Positions 54,523 through 62,804 of a stretch of DNA of 64,000 bases are shown here, in pieces. Location of the stretch: contig CALVVU010000006.1 in assembly GCA_944363975.1 (NCBI GenBank), positions 35,456 through 99,455 on the forward strand. Direction: 5' to 3'. Made by a program: the position numbers and the translations under genes. The DNA is from Candidatus Coprovivens excrementavium. Lineage in GTDB: Bacteria > Bacillota_I > Bacilli_A > RF39 > UBA660. The number at the start of each line of letters is the position of its first letter. Position 1 is the stretch's first letter. Under the pieces are notes generated by a model. It saw only the letters and a program-made list of their open reading frames with translations. It had not been told where the DNA came from and did not search any database.

Positions 54523-55068
54523 ATGTTTGAGCAGATAAAAAAATATTTCTTATGTTTTATGATGTATGCAGTTATTGGTTGGTGTTATGAAGTATTTTTA
54601 GAAGTTTTTATTTATAAATGGGGATTTACTAATCGAGGTATTTTATTTGGTCCTTATTGTCCTATTTATGGAGTAGGTGCTTTGATTTTTATTTTTACAA
54701 TAGGACGATTATTAAAGAATAAGAGATTTAAAGATAAAATTTTATTAATGCCTATTATTTTTATTGGTTGTATGTTAATAGCAACTGCTATTGAATTAAT
54801 ATCTTCTTATTTATGTGAGTGGATTTTTGGTAGTTGGCCTTGGCAAACATATGCTGATTATAAATATAATTTTCAAGCTCGAATAGCTTTAAGTCCTAGT
54901 TTAAGATTTGGATTAGGAGGAATTATATTTTTATATTTAATACAGCCTTTATTTAATAAGCTTTATACAAAGATGTCATCTAAATTTACTAATATATTAT
55001 TTTGGATAATAGGTAGTTTATTTATAATAGATATTATTAGTTTGATTATTTTTAAATTTATAGTATAA
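54523..55068 (+). CDS. PF06541-type (CmpB-like) membrane protein
   Basis: 181 residues with five or so membrane helices. The start 'FMMYAVIGWCYEVFLEVFIY' and 'GFTNRGILFGPYCPIYGVGA' match the family annotated as putative ABC-transporter type IV (PF06541). Also visible is 'ATAIELISSYLCEWIFGSWP'. The ABC transporter label is not experimentally supported, and the role is unknown. ATAGGTGATGGT precedes the ATG. Cotranscribed with murI. Confidence 0.85.
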   Translation: MFEQIKKYFLCFMMYAVIGWCYEVFLEVFIYKWGFTNRGILFGPYCPIYGVGALIFIFTIGRLLKNKRFKDKILLMPIIFIGCMLIATAIELISSYLCEWIFGSWPWQTYADYKYNFQARIALSPSLRFGLGGIIFLYLIQPLFNKLYTKMSSKFTNILFWIIGSLFIIDIISLIIFKFIV

Positions 55069-55094
55069 TAATGTAAGAATAGGTGGTTAGTGTG

Positions 55095-55913
55095 ATGAAT
55101 GATAATATTGTACCTAGTCTTAAATTAATATATAAACCATTAATAATGTATTATGGTGAATGGGAATTATTAGATGGACTGGAAGATCTTGCTTTAGAAA
55201 AAAATGGAAAGAATATGTTTAAAGCATTTTTGGAGAGATATTATTATATGCCTTTAAAAGTTATTTTTAAGGATGAAGATTTAGCACGAAGCTTTAAATA
55301 TGCTATTTGTTCACGATTAGGTGATAGTGGACGTACGTTGTATTTTTCAAAAGTGGCATTTTTACGCAACGTTATAGCTAATGCTGATGCTATTGTAACT
55401 AAAGAAGGAGATACTGTATATAAGGAAATAAAAAAAGCAATACGCGAGAGAAAAGATATTTATCGTGAAGTTGAAAAAACGGGAGAAAAATCACAATATT
55501 ATGATGAAGTATTAAGAGAATATAATAATTGTCAATTGGATATATCTTTTGAAGAATTTGTTTTATTGTGTAAGAAAAAATATACTAAATTATTAACTGG
55601 ATATAATGCTGTTTTAGATTTATTTGATAAAACAATTAGCGTTGATAAGTTTATCGAGTGTTTTGATCCTAACCAATTATATTTATTTACTTGTTATTCT
55701 CTTTTAAAGCATAGTGAAGAATTTTTAGAAAAATATAATAAATTAGATTATAATATTGTTGCTTTAGATACTTATAGAAATCTTGTTAATGAAATAAGAG
55801 AAAAAGATAAAATGTATAATAGTCATATTCTTATTAATGATGAAGTGTATACAATAGATGATTTATTTAAAGATTATGATCGATTAGTAGTTAAAGCTAA
55901 TAAAAATAGATAG
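55095..55913 (+). CDS. Cytosolic helical protein, unknown function
   Basis: 272 residues from ATG 55095 (AGGTGG about nine bases upstream; GTG 55083 and 55092 are in the same frame). No membrane segment; acidic and helical, with 'FKAFLERYYYMPLKVIFKDE' and 'FEEFVLLCKKKYTKLLTGYN'. The family is not recognised. It follows the PF06541-type gene by 26 bases and may share its transcript. Confidence 0.7.
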   Translation: MNDNIVPSLKLIYKPLIMYYGEWELLDGLEDLALEKNGKNMFKAFLERYYYMPLKVIFKDEDLARSFKYAICSRLGDSGRTLYFSKVAFLRNVIANADAIVTKEGDTVYKEIKKAIRERKDIYREVEKTGEKSQYYDEVLREYNNCQLDISFEEFVLLCKKKYTKLLTGYNAVLDLFDKTISVDKFIECFDPNQLYLFTCYSLLKHSEEFLEKYNKLDYNIVALDTYRNLVNEIREKDKMYNSHILINDEVYTIDDLFKDYDRLVVKANKNR

Positions 55914-55931
55914 TAGTATCTATTTTTTTCT
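55905..55931 (+). terminator. Terminator formed by the end of the gene at 55095
   Basis: AATAGATA and TATCTATT pair around GTAG, followed by TTTTT. The stop codon lies in the left arm and loop. Confidence 0.8.
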
Positions 55932-55936
55932 TTTTA

Positions 55937-55945
55937 TGATAAAAT
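55937..55945 (+). promoter_or_regulatory. Extended -10 promoter of the gene at 55981
   Basis: TGATAAAAT lies 35 bases before the ATG, directly after the T-rich tail of the terminator. Confidence 0.5.
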
Positions 55946-55980
55946 TTATATAAGAATATCGATGAAGTAGTGTGATTGTA

Positions 55981-57813
55981 ATGAGAGAACAGAAATATGC
56001 TGATGTTTTAAAGAAGTATGAAGAAGAGATGAAAACAGTCGGAGAAGCAGAAGATGAGACTTTTATTAAAGAAACTTCAGAAAGCTTATCTATGACAAGA
56101 GAATTGAAATTTAAAGATTTACAAAAGCAAATTGACGATGAGTATTTTGAAGAAATTGAAGTAGAAGAAACAACAGATAATGGAAATACTGAAGAAGTTA
56201 AAATAAAAGAAGAAGTAATTGAGGATAAATCTAAGGAAGATAAAATTAACGAAGCTGAAATAAAAGAAGAAAAGGCAGAAGTTAAAGAAGATAAAAATAA
56301 AGTTAGACAAGATAATAAAAATATTGATGATGATCTTTATTTAACAACTTCTTTTAAGCCATTAAAAAAACGTTTTAAATTACGCAAAGTTTTTAAAGTT
56401 ATATTTATTATATTATTTGTTGTTCTATTATTTGGTTGTTTGGGATATTTTGTTGTAAGACCATTATATAATAAATATTTGCAAAGTAAGCCACAAGCTA
56501 TTTTGGAAACAGTAATTGATAAAACAAGTGAAAAAATAGTTAGTGTACTTGATGCTAATATTGTTGATGATACTAAGTATTATTTTGATGTTAATTTTAG
56601 ATTGAATTCTAATATTGATGATTTGTATTATCTTACGAATTCCAATTATGGTTTTCGTATGGGAGTAGATCCAGATAATAAGTTATATGATGAAATGGTT
56701 TATATTAAAGATGGACAAGATATTTATGGTTTAAATTATTTTGAAAAGAATAATAAAGCTTATATGAAATTTAGTAATTCAACTAATATATTAGATTTAG
56801 GTGATGTTGAAGAAGATGATGAGTATTATAATGAAATCGCTTATTCGTTAGAAGAAACATTAGTAAGTAAAGAAAATCTACTTTATTATATTGAAAAACA
56901 TACAGCTATATTTAAGGAATTGCTTTTATTGACTGATATAAGCAGTACAGATGATGAGTTAGTAATAAATGGTGAAACCATTAAAGTAGTTAGAAATACA
57001 GCTAAGATTGATGCTTTAGCAATGGAAAAGATTAATAAGAGATATGCAGAATTATTAAAAGAAGATACTAAGTTATTAGAAATTGCTGCTGAAGAGGAAG
57101 GAATGACTGTAGAGGAATATGAATCATATCTTAGTGAAACTAAAGATATTGATGAAGATTATGAAGAAAATATTAATGTATATACGGTTAAGGGTAATAA
57201 ATTTGTTGGAATAGATTTTGAATTAAATGGATTTAGATATTTTTATTATTATGAAGATAATGGAAATTTTGATTTCTATTATAATGATACATCTGATGAA
57301 GAGTGTTTAACTGGTGGAGATTGTGTTGTTGATAATCAAAAGATTTTATCTATGGCAGGAGTAAAAAAAGAAACGGTAACTGAAGTTGAAGTTAAATATA
57401 ATAATTTAAAAATAGCAACTTTAAATGTTAAAGAATTTTCTGAAGAAAAAATAGAATTTGATTATGAGATAGAATATGAAGAACAAAAAATTAAAGGAGA
57501 TATTTTAATATATTTTGAAAAAGATAATCATGTATATAATATAGATTTATCTTGTAAAGTAGGTTCAGAGTATTTAGATTTGACGATGTATTTAGGGTTG
57601 GCTACGGATGAAGAATTGGCTTCGTTTAGTGAACAAGATGTTCTTACGTATACGGATAGTTTATATGAGAAAGAAAGCGTTGCGTTTTTTGATAAAATGG
57701 ATAGTTTGGGATTAAGTGAACCTTATATAATTTGGAATGAATTTTTATCAGCAATGATGTCTTCTTTAGAAAGTAGTGAATCCGATACTGAAGCTCCTAT
57801 ACAAACGGCATAA
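55981..57813 (+). CDS. Anchored surface protein with acidic cytosolic tail
   Basis: 610 residues from ATG 55981. The first 125 residues are Glu/Lys-rich ('EEIEVEETTDNGNTEEVKIK') and probably disordered in the cytosol. One membrane helix (about 137-160). The ectodomain of 450 residues is acidic, with a helical middle ('EKINKRYAELLKEDTKLLEI') and beta-rich ends; a Cys pair lies in 'EECLTGGDCVVD'. The last stretch is Ser/Glu-rich ('SSLESSESDTEAPIQTA'). It resembles large Bacilli surface proteins of unknown role. Confidence 0.78.
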   Translation: MREQKYADVLKKYEEEMKTVGEAEDETFIKETSESLSMTRELKFKDLQKQIDDEYFEEIEVEETTDNGNTEEVKIKEEVIEDKSKEDKINEAEIKEEKAEVKEDKNKVRQDNKNIDDDLYLTTSFKPLKKRFKLRKVFKVIFIILFVVLLFGCLGYFVVRPLYNKYLQSKPQAILETVIDKTSEKIVSVLDANIVDDTKYYFDVNFRLNSNIDDLYYLTNSNYGFRMGVDPDNKLYDEMVYIKDGQDIYGLNYFEKNNKAYMKFSNSTNILDLGDVEEDDEYYNEIAYSLEETLVSKENLLYYIEKHTAIFKELLLLTDISSTDDELVINGETIKVVRNTAKIDALAMEKINKRYAELLKEDTKLLEIAAEEEGMTVEEYESYLSETKDIDEDYEENINVYTVKGNKFVGIDFELNGFRYFYYYEDNGNFDFYYNDTSDEECLTGGDCVVDNQKILSMAGVKKETVTEVEVKYNNLKIATLNVKEFSEEKIEFDYEIEYEEQKIKGDILIYFEKDNHVYNIDLSCKVGSEYLDLTMYLGLATDEELASFSEQDVLTYTDSLYEKESVAFFDKMDSLGLSEPYIIWNEFLSAMMSSLESSESDTEAPIQTA

Positions 57814-57839
57814 AGAAAGTAAATAGTACTTTCTTTTTT
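57813..57839 (+). terminator. Terminator overlapping the stop of the gene at 55981
   Basis: AAGAAAGTA and TACTTTCTT pair around AATAG, followed by TTTT. Confidence 0.85.
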
Positions 57840-57846
57840 ATATTTA

Positions 57847-57855
57847 TGATATACT
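57847..57855 (+). promoter_or_regulatory. Extended -10 promoter of the gene at 57872
   Basis: TGATATACT lies 16 bases before the ATG. Confidence 0.5.
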
Positions 57856-57871
57856 TTAGATGGTGATAGAA

Positions 57872-58294
57872 ATGGAATTTAAAAAAGTTGACAAAAACAA
57901 TTATGTTATAAGAATTGATCGTGATGAAGAAGTAATTGATAAAATTACAGAGTTCTGTCGAGAAGAAAAGATAAAAGTTGGTTATATTACTGGATTAGGA
58001 GCTGCTAAGAAAGTTACGATTGGTTTATTTGATACTACTAAAAAAGAATATATTAGTCATGAGTATATGGGACCAATGGAAATAACTTCTTTAGTAGGTA
58101 ATGTGTCGACTAAAGATGGAGAAGTATATTTACATTTGCATATAAATTTATGTGATAAAGAAATGAAAGTTATAGGAGGACATTTAAATTCTTGTGTAAT
58201 AGGTGCTACTGGAGAATTGTATTTAACATCTTTTGATAATGAGGTAGAAAGAGAATTTAGTGAAGAAATAGGATTAAATTTATATAAGTTTTAA
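57872..58294 (+). CDS. PPC/DUF296 domain protein
   Basis: 140 residues from ATG 57872 (TGGTGAT upstream). It matches the PPC/DUF296 fold: 'EEKIKVGYITGLGAAKKVTI', 'VGNVSTKDGEVYLHLHINLC', and 'KVIGGHLNSCVIGATGELYL'. The His residues in 'HLHINL' and 'GGHL' are the usual metal-binding set. Plants fuse this domain to AT-hooks; bacterial single-domain proteins have no firm function. It stands alone before the ABC genes. Confidence 0.9.
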   Translation: MEFKKVDKNNYVIRIDRDEEVIDKITEFCREEKIKVGYITGLGAAKKVTIGLFDTTKKEYISHEYMGPMEITSLVGNVSTKDGEVYLHLHINLCDKEMKVIGGHLNSCVIGATGELYLTSFDNEVEREFSEEIGLNLYKF

Positions 58295-58343
58295 AGGAAA
58301 TTAGTAATAGGTATTTTAACATATATATTAAGAGGTGAGAACT

Positions 58344-59246
58344 ATGTCTTTGTTAGAAGTAAAGAATATTAATAAGTATTTTGGTAAAAAGCAAGTTATT
58401 AAAAATGTTTCTTTTAGTATTGAAGAGGGAGAGATTCTTGGTTTTATTGGACCTAATGGAGCTGGTAAAACGACAACTATAAAGGTCATATTAGGATTGC
58501 AGTCTTTGAATAGTGGTGAAGTTTTAATAAATGGATATAGTATAAAAAATGATTTTGAGAAGGCTATTTTAAATGTAGGAGCAATTGTAGAGAGTCCGGA
58601 TTTGTATATGTATTTAACAGGAAGAAAAAATTTGGAAATGATTGCTGCAATGTATAAGGATACCCCTAAAGAACGTATAAATGAGATAATTAAGCTTGTT
58701 GGATTAGATAATCGAATTGATGATAAAGTATCTAAATATAGCCTAGGAATGCGTCAGAGGTTGGGAATTGCGGCAGCTTTAATTCATAAGCCTAATCTTT
58801 TAATTTTAGATGAACCTACAAACGGATTAGATCCTGAAGGAATTAAAGAATTACGTGATTTATTACAAAGATTAGCTAAGAATGAAAAAATGGGAGTTTT
58901 GATATCAAGTCATAATCTTTTAGAGTTAGAAAGCTTTGTAACAGATGTATGTTTAATTAAAAACGGAGAAATAATAGTTACTTCGGCGATTAAGGATATT
59001 AAGAGGACTGAAAGAACGGTGTATACAATACGTTTAGATAGAACTACTAATATAGAAAATATTTTAAATGATGGTGATGAAGTATTAGATAATAAGTTTA
59101 TTAAAGTTTATCGTGATGAAAAAGATATTCCTTCTTTTATAGAATTATTAGTTAAGAAAAAATATAAAATTTATGAAGTAAGAGAGAATTTGATGTCTTT
59201 GGAAGAAGCTTTTTTAAAAAAGGCAGGAGGTAATATAATTGATTAG
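58344..59246 (+). CDS. ABC transporter ATP-binding protein (BcrA-like)
   Basis: 300 residues from ATG 58344 (AGAGGTGAG upstream). Walker A 'GPNGAGKTTTIKVILG' (about 37-52), signature 'YSLGMRQRLGIAAALI', Walker B 'LLILDEPTNGLDPEG' and the switch 'SSHNLLELES'. The sequence is closest in style to the drug/lantibiotic exporter subgroup (BcrA/GldA-like). It overlaps the permease gene by eight bases. No two-component regulators are nearby, so the substrate is open. Confidence 0.93.
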   Translation: MSLLEVKNINKYFGKKQVIKNVSFSIEEGEILGFIGPNGAGKTTTIKVILGLQSLNSGEVLINGYSIKNDFEKAILNVGAIVESPDLYMYLTGRKNLEMIAAMYKDTPKERINEIIKLVGLDNRIDDKVSKYSLGMRQRLGIAAALIHKPNLLILDEPTNGLDPEGIKELRDLLQRLAKNEKMGVLISSHNLLELESFVTDVCLIKNGEIIVTSAIKDIKRTERTVYTIRLDRTTNIENILNDGDEVLDNKFIKVYRDEKDIPSFIELLVKKKYKIYEVRENLMSLEEAFLKKAGGNIID

Positions 59247-60678
59247 TTTAGTTAAGAATGAATTAGTTAAAATTTTTCATAAAAAAGGATTGTATATTTT
59301 GGGAATAATTTTAATAATAATTATTGCTCTTAATTTGTTTATTACTTTAGGTTATGAAGATGATTTAGTTAATGGGATGAATGAATTGTATTATGAGTCG
59401 TTAGAGAACGGAATAGAAGCATATGATTTAGAAGATACAGAAGATATTAATTGGTATATTCAGGATAAAACAGAATTAGAAGTATATAATCTGCTAAGTA
59501 AATATGATTATGAATCACCGGAATATTATTATATTGATACTAATGGTCGTGTAATAATTGAAGATATGTTAATTGCTCAATATATGACAAAGACTGAAGA
59601 AGAAATTGCAAGGACACAATCTGATTATGATAATTTTTTAAAAAAATTAAATAGTTATGATTGGCATGAAGATATTATTAAAGAAAGAGATAATCTTTTA
59701 GTACAAAAGGAACAGTTAGAAGAAAAGTTAAAAGAAGGCGATGATACTTCTTTAGAACATGAATTAGAAAATGTTAATTTTCAACTAGAAGGATATAAGT
59801 ATCGTTTAGATAATGATATTGCTCCTTCATATACAGGAAAGTCAGAATTGATTGATACTTATGTTTCTAGCGCTATTGAATTTGCATCTTTAAAGAAGGA
59901 CGAATCATCATATAGTGAGAGAAGTGAGCTGATAAATAAAAGAAAAGTAGAAGAAACTTATTATACGTCAAAATATAAGTTGGATAATAAAATATTTAAT
60001 GAAGGATATGATAATACTCAAGCACAGGTTATTTCTTTATTTTCAGGTATAGATATTTTTATTTTAATTGCTTTATTTATTATATCTGGAGGAATAATTG
60101 CAGAAGAGTTTAATAAAGGAACAATTAAGCAATTGTTAGTTCGTCCGCATTCAAGAGTTAAAATTTTAGCGAGTAAAGTGATTGCTGGTTTAATAGCTAT
60201 TTTAGTATTTAGTATTTTTTATTTCTTAATTAATTTTATTAGTTTTGGAATTTTGTATGGTGAAATAGGTTCGATTTTTCAATCTGTTATTGTTTATGAT
60301 TTTAGCGATGAAACAATTAGAGAACTATCAACGTTTTATTATTGTTTTTCTTATTGGTTAGCTACATTGCCTGTTTTTATAATATTGTATTTATTTGCTA
60401 TTTTTATGGGAGTTTTAACGTTAAATACAACAGGTACAATAGTATCAGGATTTGGTTTGTATTTTGCTAGTAGTATAATAAGTGGAGTTTTACCTAGTAA
60501 GATAGTTGCTTTTTTACCAACAAGTTGTTGGGATTTTAGAAGTTATTTATTTGGAGGAATATCAACTAATCAATATGCTAGCTTTGGTTTATCAGTAGGA
60601 ATATGTTTATTAACTATTTTAATTTTAATTATGTTAGCAGTTTGGTTATTTAAACGTCTTGATGTTAAAAATCAATAA
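59239..60678 (+). CDS. ABC-2 type permease with large coiled-coil loop
   Basis: 479 residues. One N-terminal membrane helix (about 15-37), then a loop of about 220 residues with coiled-coil character ('LLVQKEQLEEKLKEGDDTSL', 'EHELENVNFQLEGYKYRL') on the outer side, then five helices. The ABC-2 signature 'EEFNKGTIKQLLVRPHSRVK' lies after the loop. The start is TTG, supported by GCAGGAGG eight bases upstream; it overlaps the ATPase gene. Together they form one exporter. The large outer loop is unusual for simple ABC-2 permeases. Confidence 0.9.
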   Translation: MISLVKNELVKIFHKKGLYILGIILIIIIALNLFITLGYEDDLVNGMNELYYESLENGIEAYDLEDTEDINWYIQDKTELEVYNLLSKYDYESPEYYYIDTNGRVIIEDMLIAQYMTKTEEEIARTQSDYDNFLKKLNSYDWHEDIIKERDNLLVQKEQLEEKLKEGDDTSLEHELENVNFQLEGYKYRLDNDIAPSYTGKSELIDTYVSSAIEFASLKKDESSYSERSELINKRKVEETYYTSKYKLDNKIFNEGYDNTQAQVISLFSGIDIFILIALFIISGGIIAEEFNKGTIKQLLVRPHSRVKILASKVIAGLIAILVFSIFYFLINFISFGILYGEIGSIFQSVIVYDFSDETIRELSTFYYCFSYWLATLPVFIILYLFAIFMGVLTLNTTGTIVSGFGLYFASSIISGVLPSKIVAFLPTSCWDFRSYLFGGISTNQYASFGLSVGICLLTILILIMLAVWLFKRLDVKNQ

Positions 60679-60709
60679 AAGTGAAATAATTCACTTTTAT
60701 TTTTTTTAT
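60674..60709 (+). terminator. Terminator overlapping the permease stop codon
   Basis: A perfect 12-base stem, AATAAAAGTGAA with TTCACTTTTATT, and loop ATAA, followed by T. Confidence 0.9.
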
Positions 60710-60710
60710 A

Positions 60711-60719
60711 TGATATAAT
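60711..60719 (+). promoter_or_regulatory. Extended -10 promoter of the gene at 60744
   Basis: TGATATAAT lies directly after the terminator, 24 bases before the GTG start. Confidence 0.65.
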
Positions 60720-60743
60720 ATCTATAGAATAAGGAGTGATAGG

Positions 60744-61805
60744 GTGAATAAATTTTTTGGAATTGAAAAAAGACCTAAAAAGAAAACAAGTGAAGAAAAT
60801 GAAGTAAATATTCAAGGTTATATTGCTCCTTCTAATAATCGATTTATTAATAGCCAAGGAACATCTGATGAAACAGAGACTTTTGTTTATCAGTCTGTGC
60901 CTAATAGTCCTAATGTAAATAATAACGTAAATAATGGAGGAGTAAATAATAATATACCTCCATATGGAGTAAATGTATCTAATAATGTTCAGGTACCAGA
61001 AGTATTAGATATGCCTACTTTAGAAGAAGAATCTAAGATAAATAATTTGGATCCTTTAAATAATGCTAATAATCCGATTCCAGTTAATCCGATTGCAGAG
61101 TCGGTAAAAGAAGTTGATACTGAAGAAGTTTCACCTAATGTAAAAGCTAATATTTTTTCAGTTATTGGAATGATGTTTGGAATGCTTTTAACACCAGGAA
61201 CGACGATTGTGAAAAATGCTAAGAAGTATCGTAGTTTTAATAAAGCTTGTTTTATTACTATTTGGATTACTGTTGTGACTTTAGTGTTGTGTCTAGGAGT
61301 TAGAGTTTTATTAGGATCATTTTATAGAACGTATAATGGAGTTACTGGGGCATATACGATTAATTTTAATATTTCTAATATATTTAGTTTAGATAACTAC
61401 ATAATTTATTTAGTTATTGCTTTTTTAGTATCTGGTGTTTCTATTTTAGTTGTTTCTTTGGTATATTATGCTTCTTCTTTTGTTAATAGTAAGGGAGTTC
61501 CATTTGCTTCTTATTTAATGGTTAGTAATTTAGCGCTATTACCTTTTATTATTGGAGTTGTGGTTTTGTATCCGGCAGCTAATATTGTATCAGGATATTT
61601 AGGTTTATTAGTTTTAATATTTACTTTCTTTTATACTTTAGTTTCTTTTATGGTTGGTATTGATGAGATATTAACGTTTAAAAATATTAATCGTAAAATA
61701 TTATATAATGTATTGAATTTGACTTTTGTTATTTTAGTAATCTTTTTAATTAGTGTTTTCTTAATTAGAATGAATATATTACCAATGCCAGAAATTAGTG
61801 TTTAA
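60744..61805 (+). CDS. Yip1-like membrane protein with Asn-rich N-terminus
   Basis: 353 residues from a GTG start (AAGGAGTGATAG upstream). A charged, then Asn/Pro-rich cytosolic part (1-130, 'VNNNVNNGGVNNNIPPYGVN'), followed by five membrane helices arranged as in Yip1-domain proteins ('FGMLLTPGTTIVKNAKKYRS' entering helix 1, then four more). The Asn-rich N-terminus resembles that of the protein at 52160. Bacterial Yip1-like proteins have no firm function. Confidence 0.78.
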   Translation: MNKFFGIEKRPKKKTSEENEVNIQGYIAPSNNRFINSQGTSDETETFVYQSVPNSPNVNNNVNNGGVNNNIPPYGVNVSNNVQVPEVLDMPTLEEESKINNLDPLNNANNPIPVNPIAESVKEVDTEEVSPNVKANIFSVIGMMFGMLLTPGTTIVKNAKKYRSFNKACFITIWITVVTLVLCLGVRVLLGSFYRTYNGVTGAYTINFNISNIFSLDNYIIYLVIAFLVSGVSILVVSLVYYASSFVNSKGVPFASYLMVSNLALLPFIIGVVVLYPAANIVSGYLGLLVLIFTFFYTLVSFMVGIDEILTFKNINRKILYNVLNLTFVILVIFLISVFLIRMNILPMPEISV

Positions 61806-61830
61806 CCGATTATTAAAATCGGTTTTTTTA
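61804..61830 (+). terminator. Terminator after the Yip1-like gene
   Basis: AACCGAT and ATCGGTT are followed by TTTTT. The left arm overlaps the stop codon. Confidence 0.85.
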
Positions 61831-61834
61831 GGTA

Positions 61835-61861
61835 TAAAAAAAACTACTTTTTCAAGTAGTT
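61835..61861 (-). terminator. Terminator of the minus-strand tRNA-Ile/tRNA-Glu unit
   Basis: Read on the minus strand, AACTACTT and AAGTAGTT pair around GAAA and are followed by a T-run. Confidence 0.85.
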
Positions 61862-61871
61862 AATTATAAAT

Positions 61872-61947
61872 TGGTGACCCGTACGGGATTTGAACCCATG
61901 AATGTATGCGTGAAAGGCATATGTGTTAACCGCTTCACCAACGGGCC
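61872..61947 (-). tRNA. tRNA-Glu (TTC anticodon)
   Basis: 76 bases with encoded CCA. Acceptor GGCCCGT pairs with ACGGGTC (one G-U), anticodon loop CTTTCAC with TTC. It is the second gene of the minus-strand pair. Confidence 0.95.
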
Positions 61948-61956
61948 ATAAATAAA

Positions 61957-62033
<77 letters not shown>

Positions 62034-62053
62034 ATTTGTTTTAAGCCTTTTTT

Positions 62054-62082
62054 ATTTTATCGTATTATTGTCATTTTAGCAA
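62054..62082 (-). promoter_or_regulatory. Promoter of the tRNA-Ile/tRNA-Glu unit
   Basis: On the minus strand: TTGCTA (62082-62077), a 17-base spacer, and TAAAAT (62059-62054). The rest of the gap to 62175 shows nothing recognisable. Confidence 0.7.
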
Positions 62083-62175
62083 GCTTTTTTTAAAACTTTT
62101 GCTGCTGACTAGTTAAGTATATCAAGCATTATTCAAAAAAGCAACAAAAAATTGTAAAAATTTTGATATTTTTTA

Positions 62176-62184
62176 TGATATACT
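62176..62184 (+). promoter_or_regulatory. Extended -10 promoter of the gene at 62203
   Basis: TGATATACT lies 18 bases before the ATG. Confidence 0.5.
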
Positions 62185-62202
62185 CTATTTATGGGTGATT
62201 TC

Positions 62203-62760
62203 ATGATTTTATTAGTTAATAAAGATCATTTATTTAATGAAAATATGATTAGTAATTTTAAGATGGTTGAGTATGAAAATTATAATGAAGATATGCTATA
62301 TATTGAAGAGGAAACTTTTAAACATTTTGAAATGTTAAGAGCTCATTTACGTATAGAGGGAATTGAAATTGATATAGATGATGCTTACCGTAGTTTAGAG
62401 TCTCAAGAAAATATTTTTCTTAAATTTATGAGGAAATATGGTTTAGATAAAGCTGAAGAAATAGTGGCGATGCCCGGTACTTCTGAACATCATACAGGTC
62501 AAGCTTTAGATATAGTTATAAAAATGGATAATCAGTGGGTAGTTGAAAATGAAGATTTGCTAGCTAATGAGAAGATATTTGATAGAATACATCGTGTTCT
62601 TAAGTATTTTGGTTTTATATTAAGATATCCCAAAGGAAAAGAAGAAATTACTGGTTATTCTTATGAGCCTTGGCATATTCGTTATATTGGTGAAAAAGAA
62701 GCTTTAGAAATTGGTAATTTAACCTTAGAGGAGTATTTGAAGAGTAAAGAAGAGAAGTAA
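62203..62760 (+). CDS. VanY-family D-Ala-D-Ala carboxypeptidase without signal
   Basis: 185 residues from ATG 62203 (GGGTGAT upstream; ATG 62191 precedes that site). The VanY domain fills the protein: 'DDAYRSLESQENIF', 'GTSEHHTGQALDIVI' with zinc His and Asp, 'FGFILRYPKGKEEITGYSY' and 'EPWHIRYIG'. No signal peptide or membrane helix is visible, unlike the anchored paralogue at 1237. It could act in the cytosol on precursors, like D,D-dipeptidases, or leave the cell by another route. A wall-hydrolase-like gene follows 44 bases later. Confidence 0.88.
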   Translation: MILLVNKDHLFNENMISNFKMVEYENYNEDMLYIEEETFKHFEMLRAHLRIEGIEIDIDDAYRSLESQENIFLKFMRKYGLDKAEEIVAMPGTSEHHTGQALDIVIKMDNQWVVENEDLLANEKIFDRIHRVLKYFGFILRYPKGKEEITGYSYEPWHIRYIGEKEALEIGNLTLEEYLKSKEEK

Positions 62761-62773
62761 CTCTTCTTTTTTT
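62747..62773 (+). terminator. Terminator formed by the end of the VanY gene
   Basis: AAGAAGAG (coding) and CTCTTCTT are followed by TTTTT. The stop codon lies in the loop. Confidence 0.8.
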
Positions 62774-62804
62774 ATTCATAAAATATAGTAAAGGGGGTGA
62801 TGGT

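Noticed and set aside
56119..56310. Phe-rich minus-strand ORF
   Set aside because: It is the complement of the Glu/Lys-rich tail of the gene at 55981; a compositional artefact.
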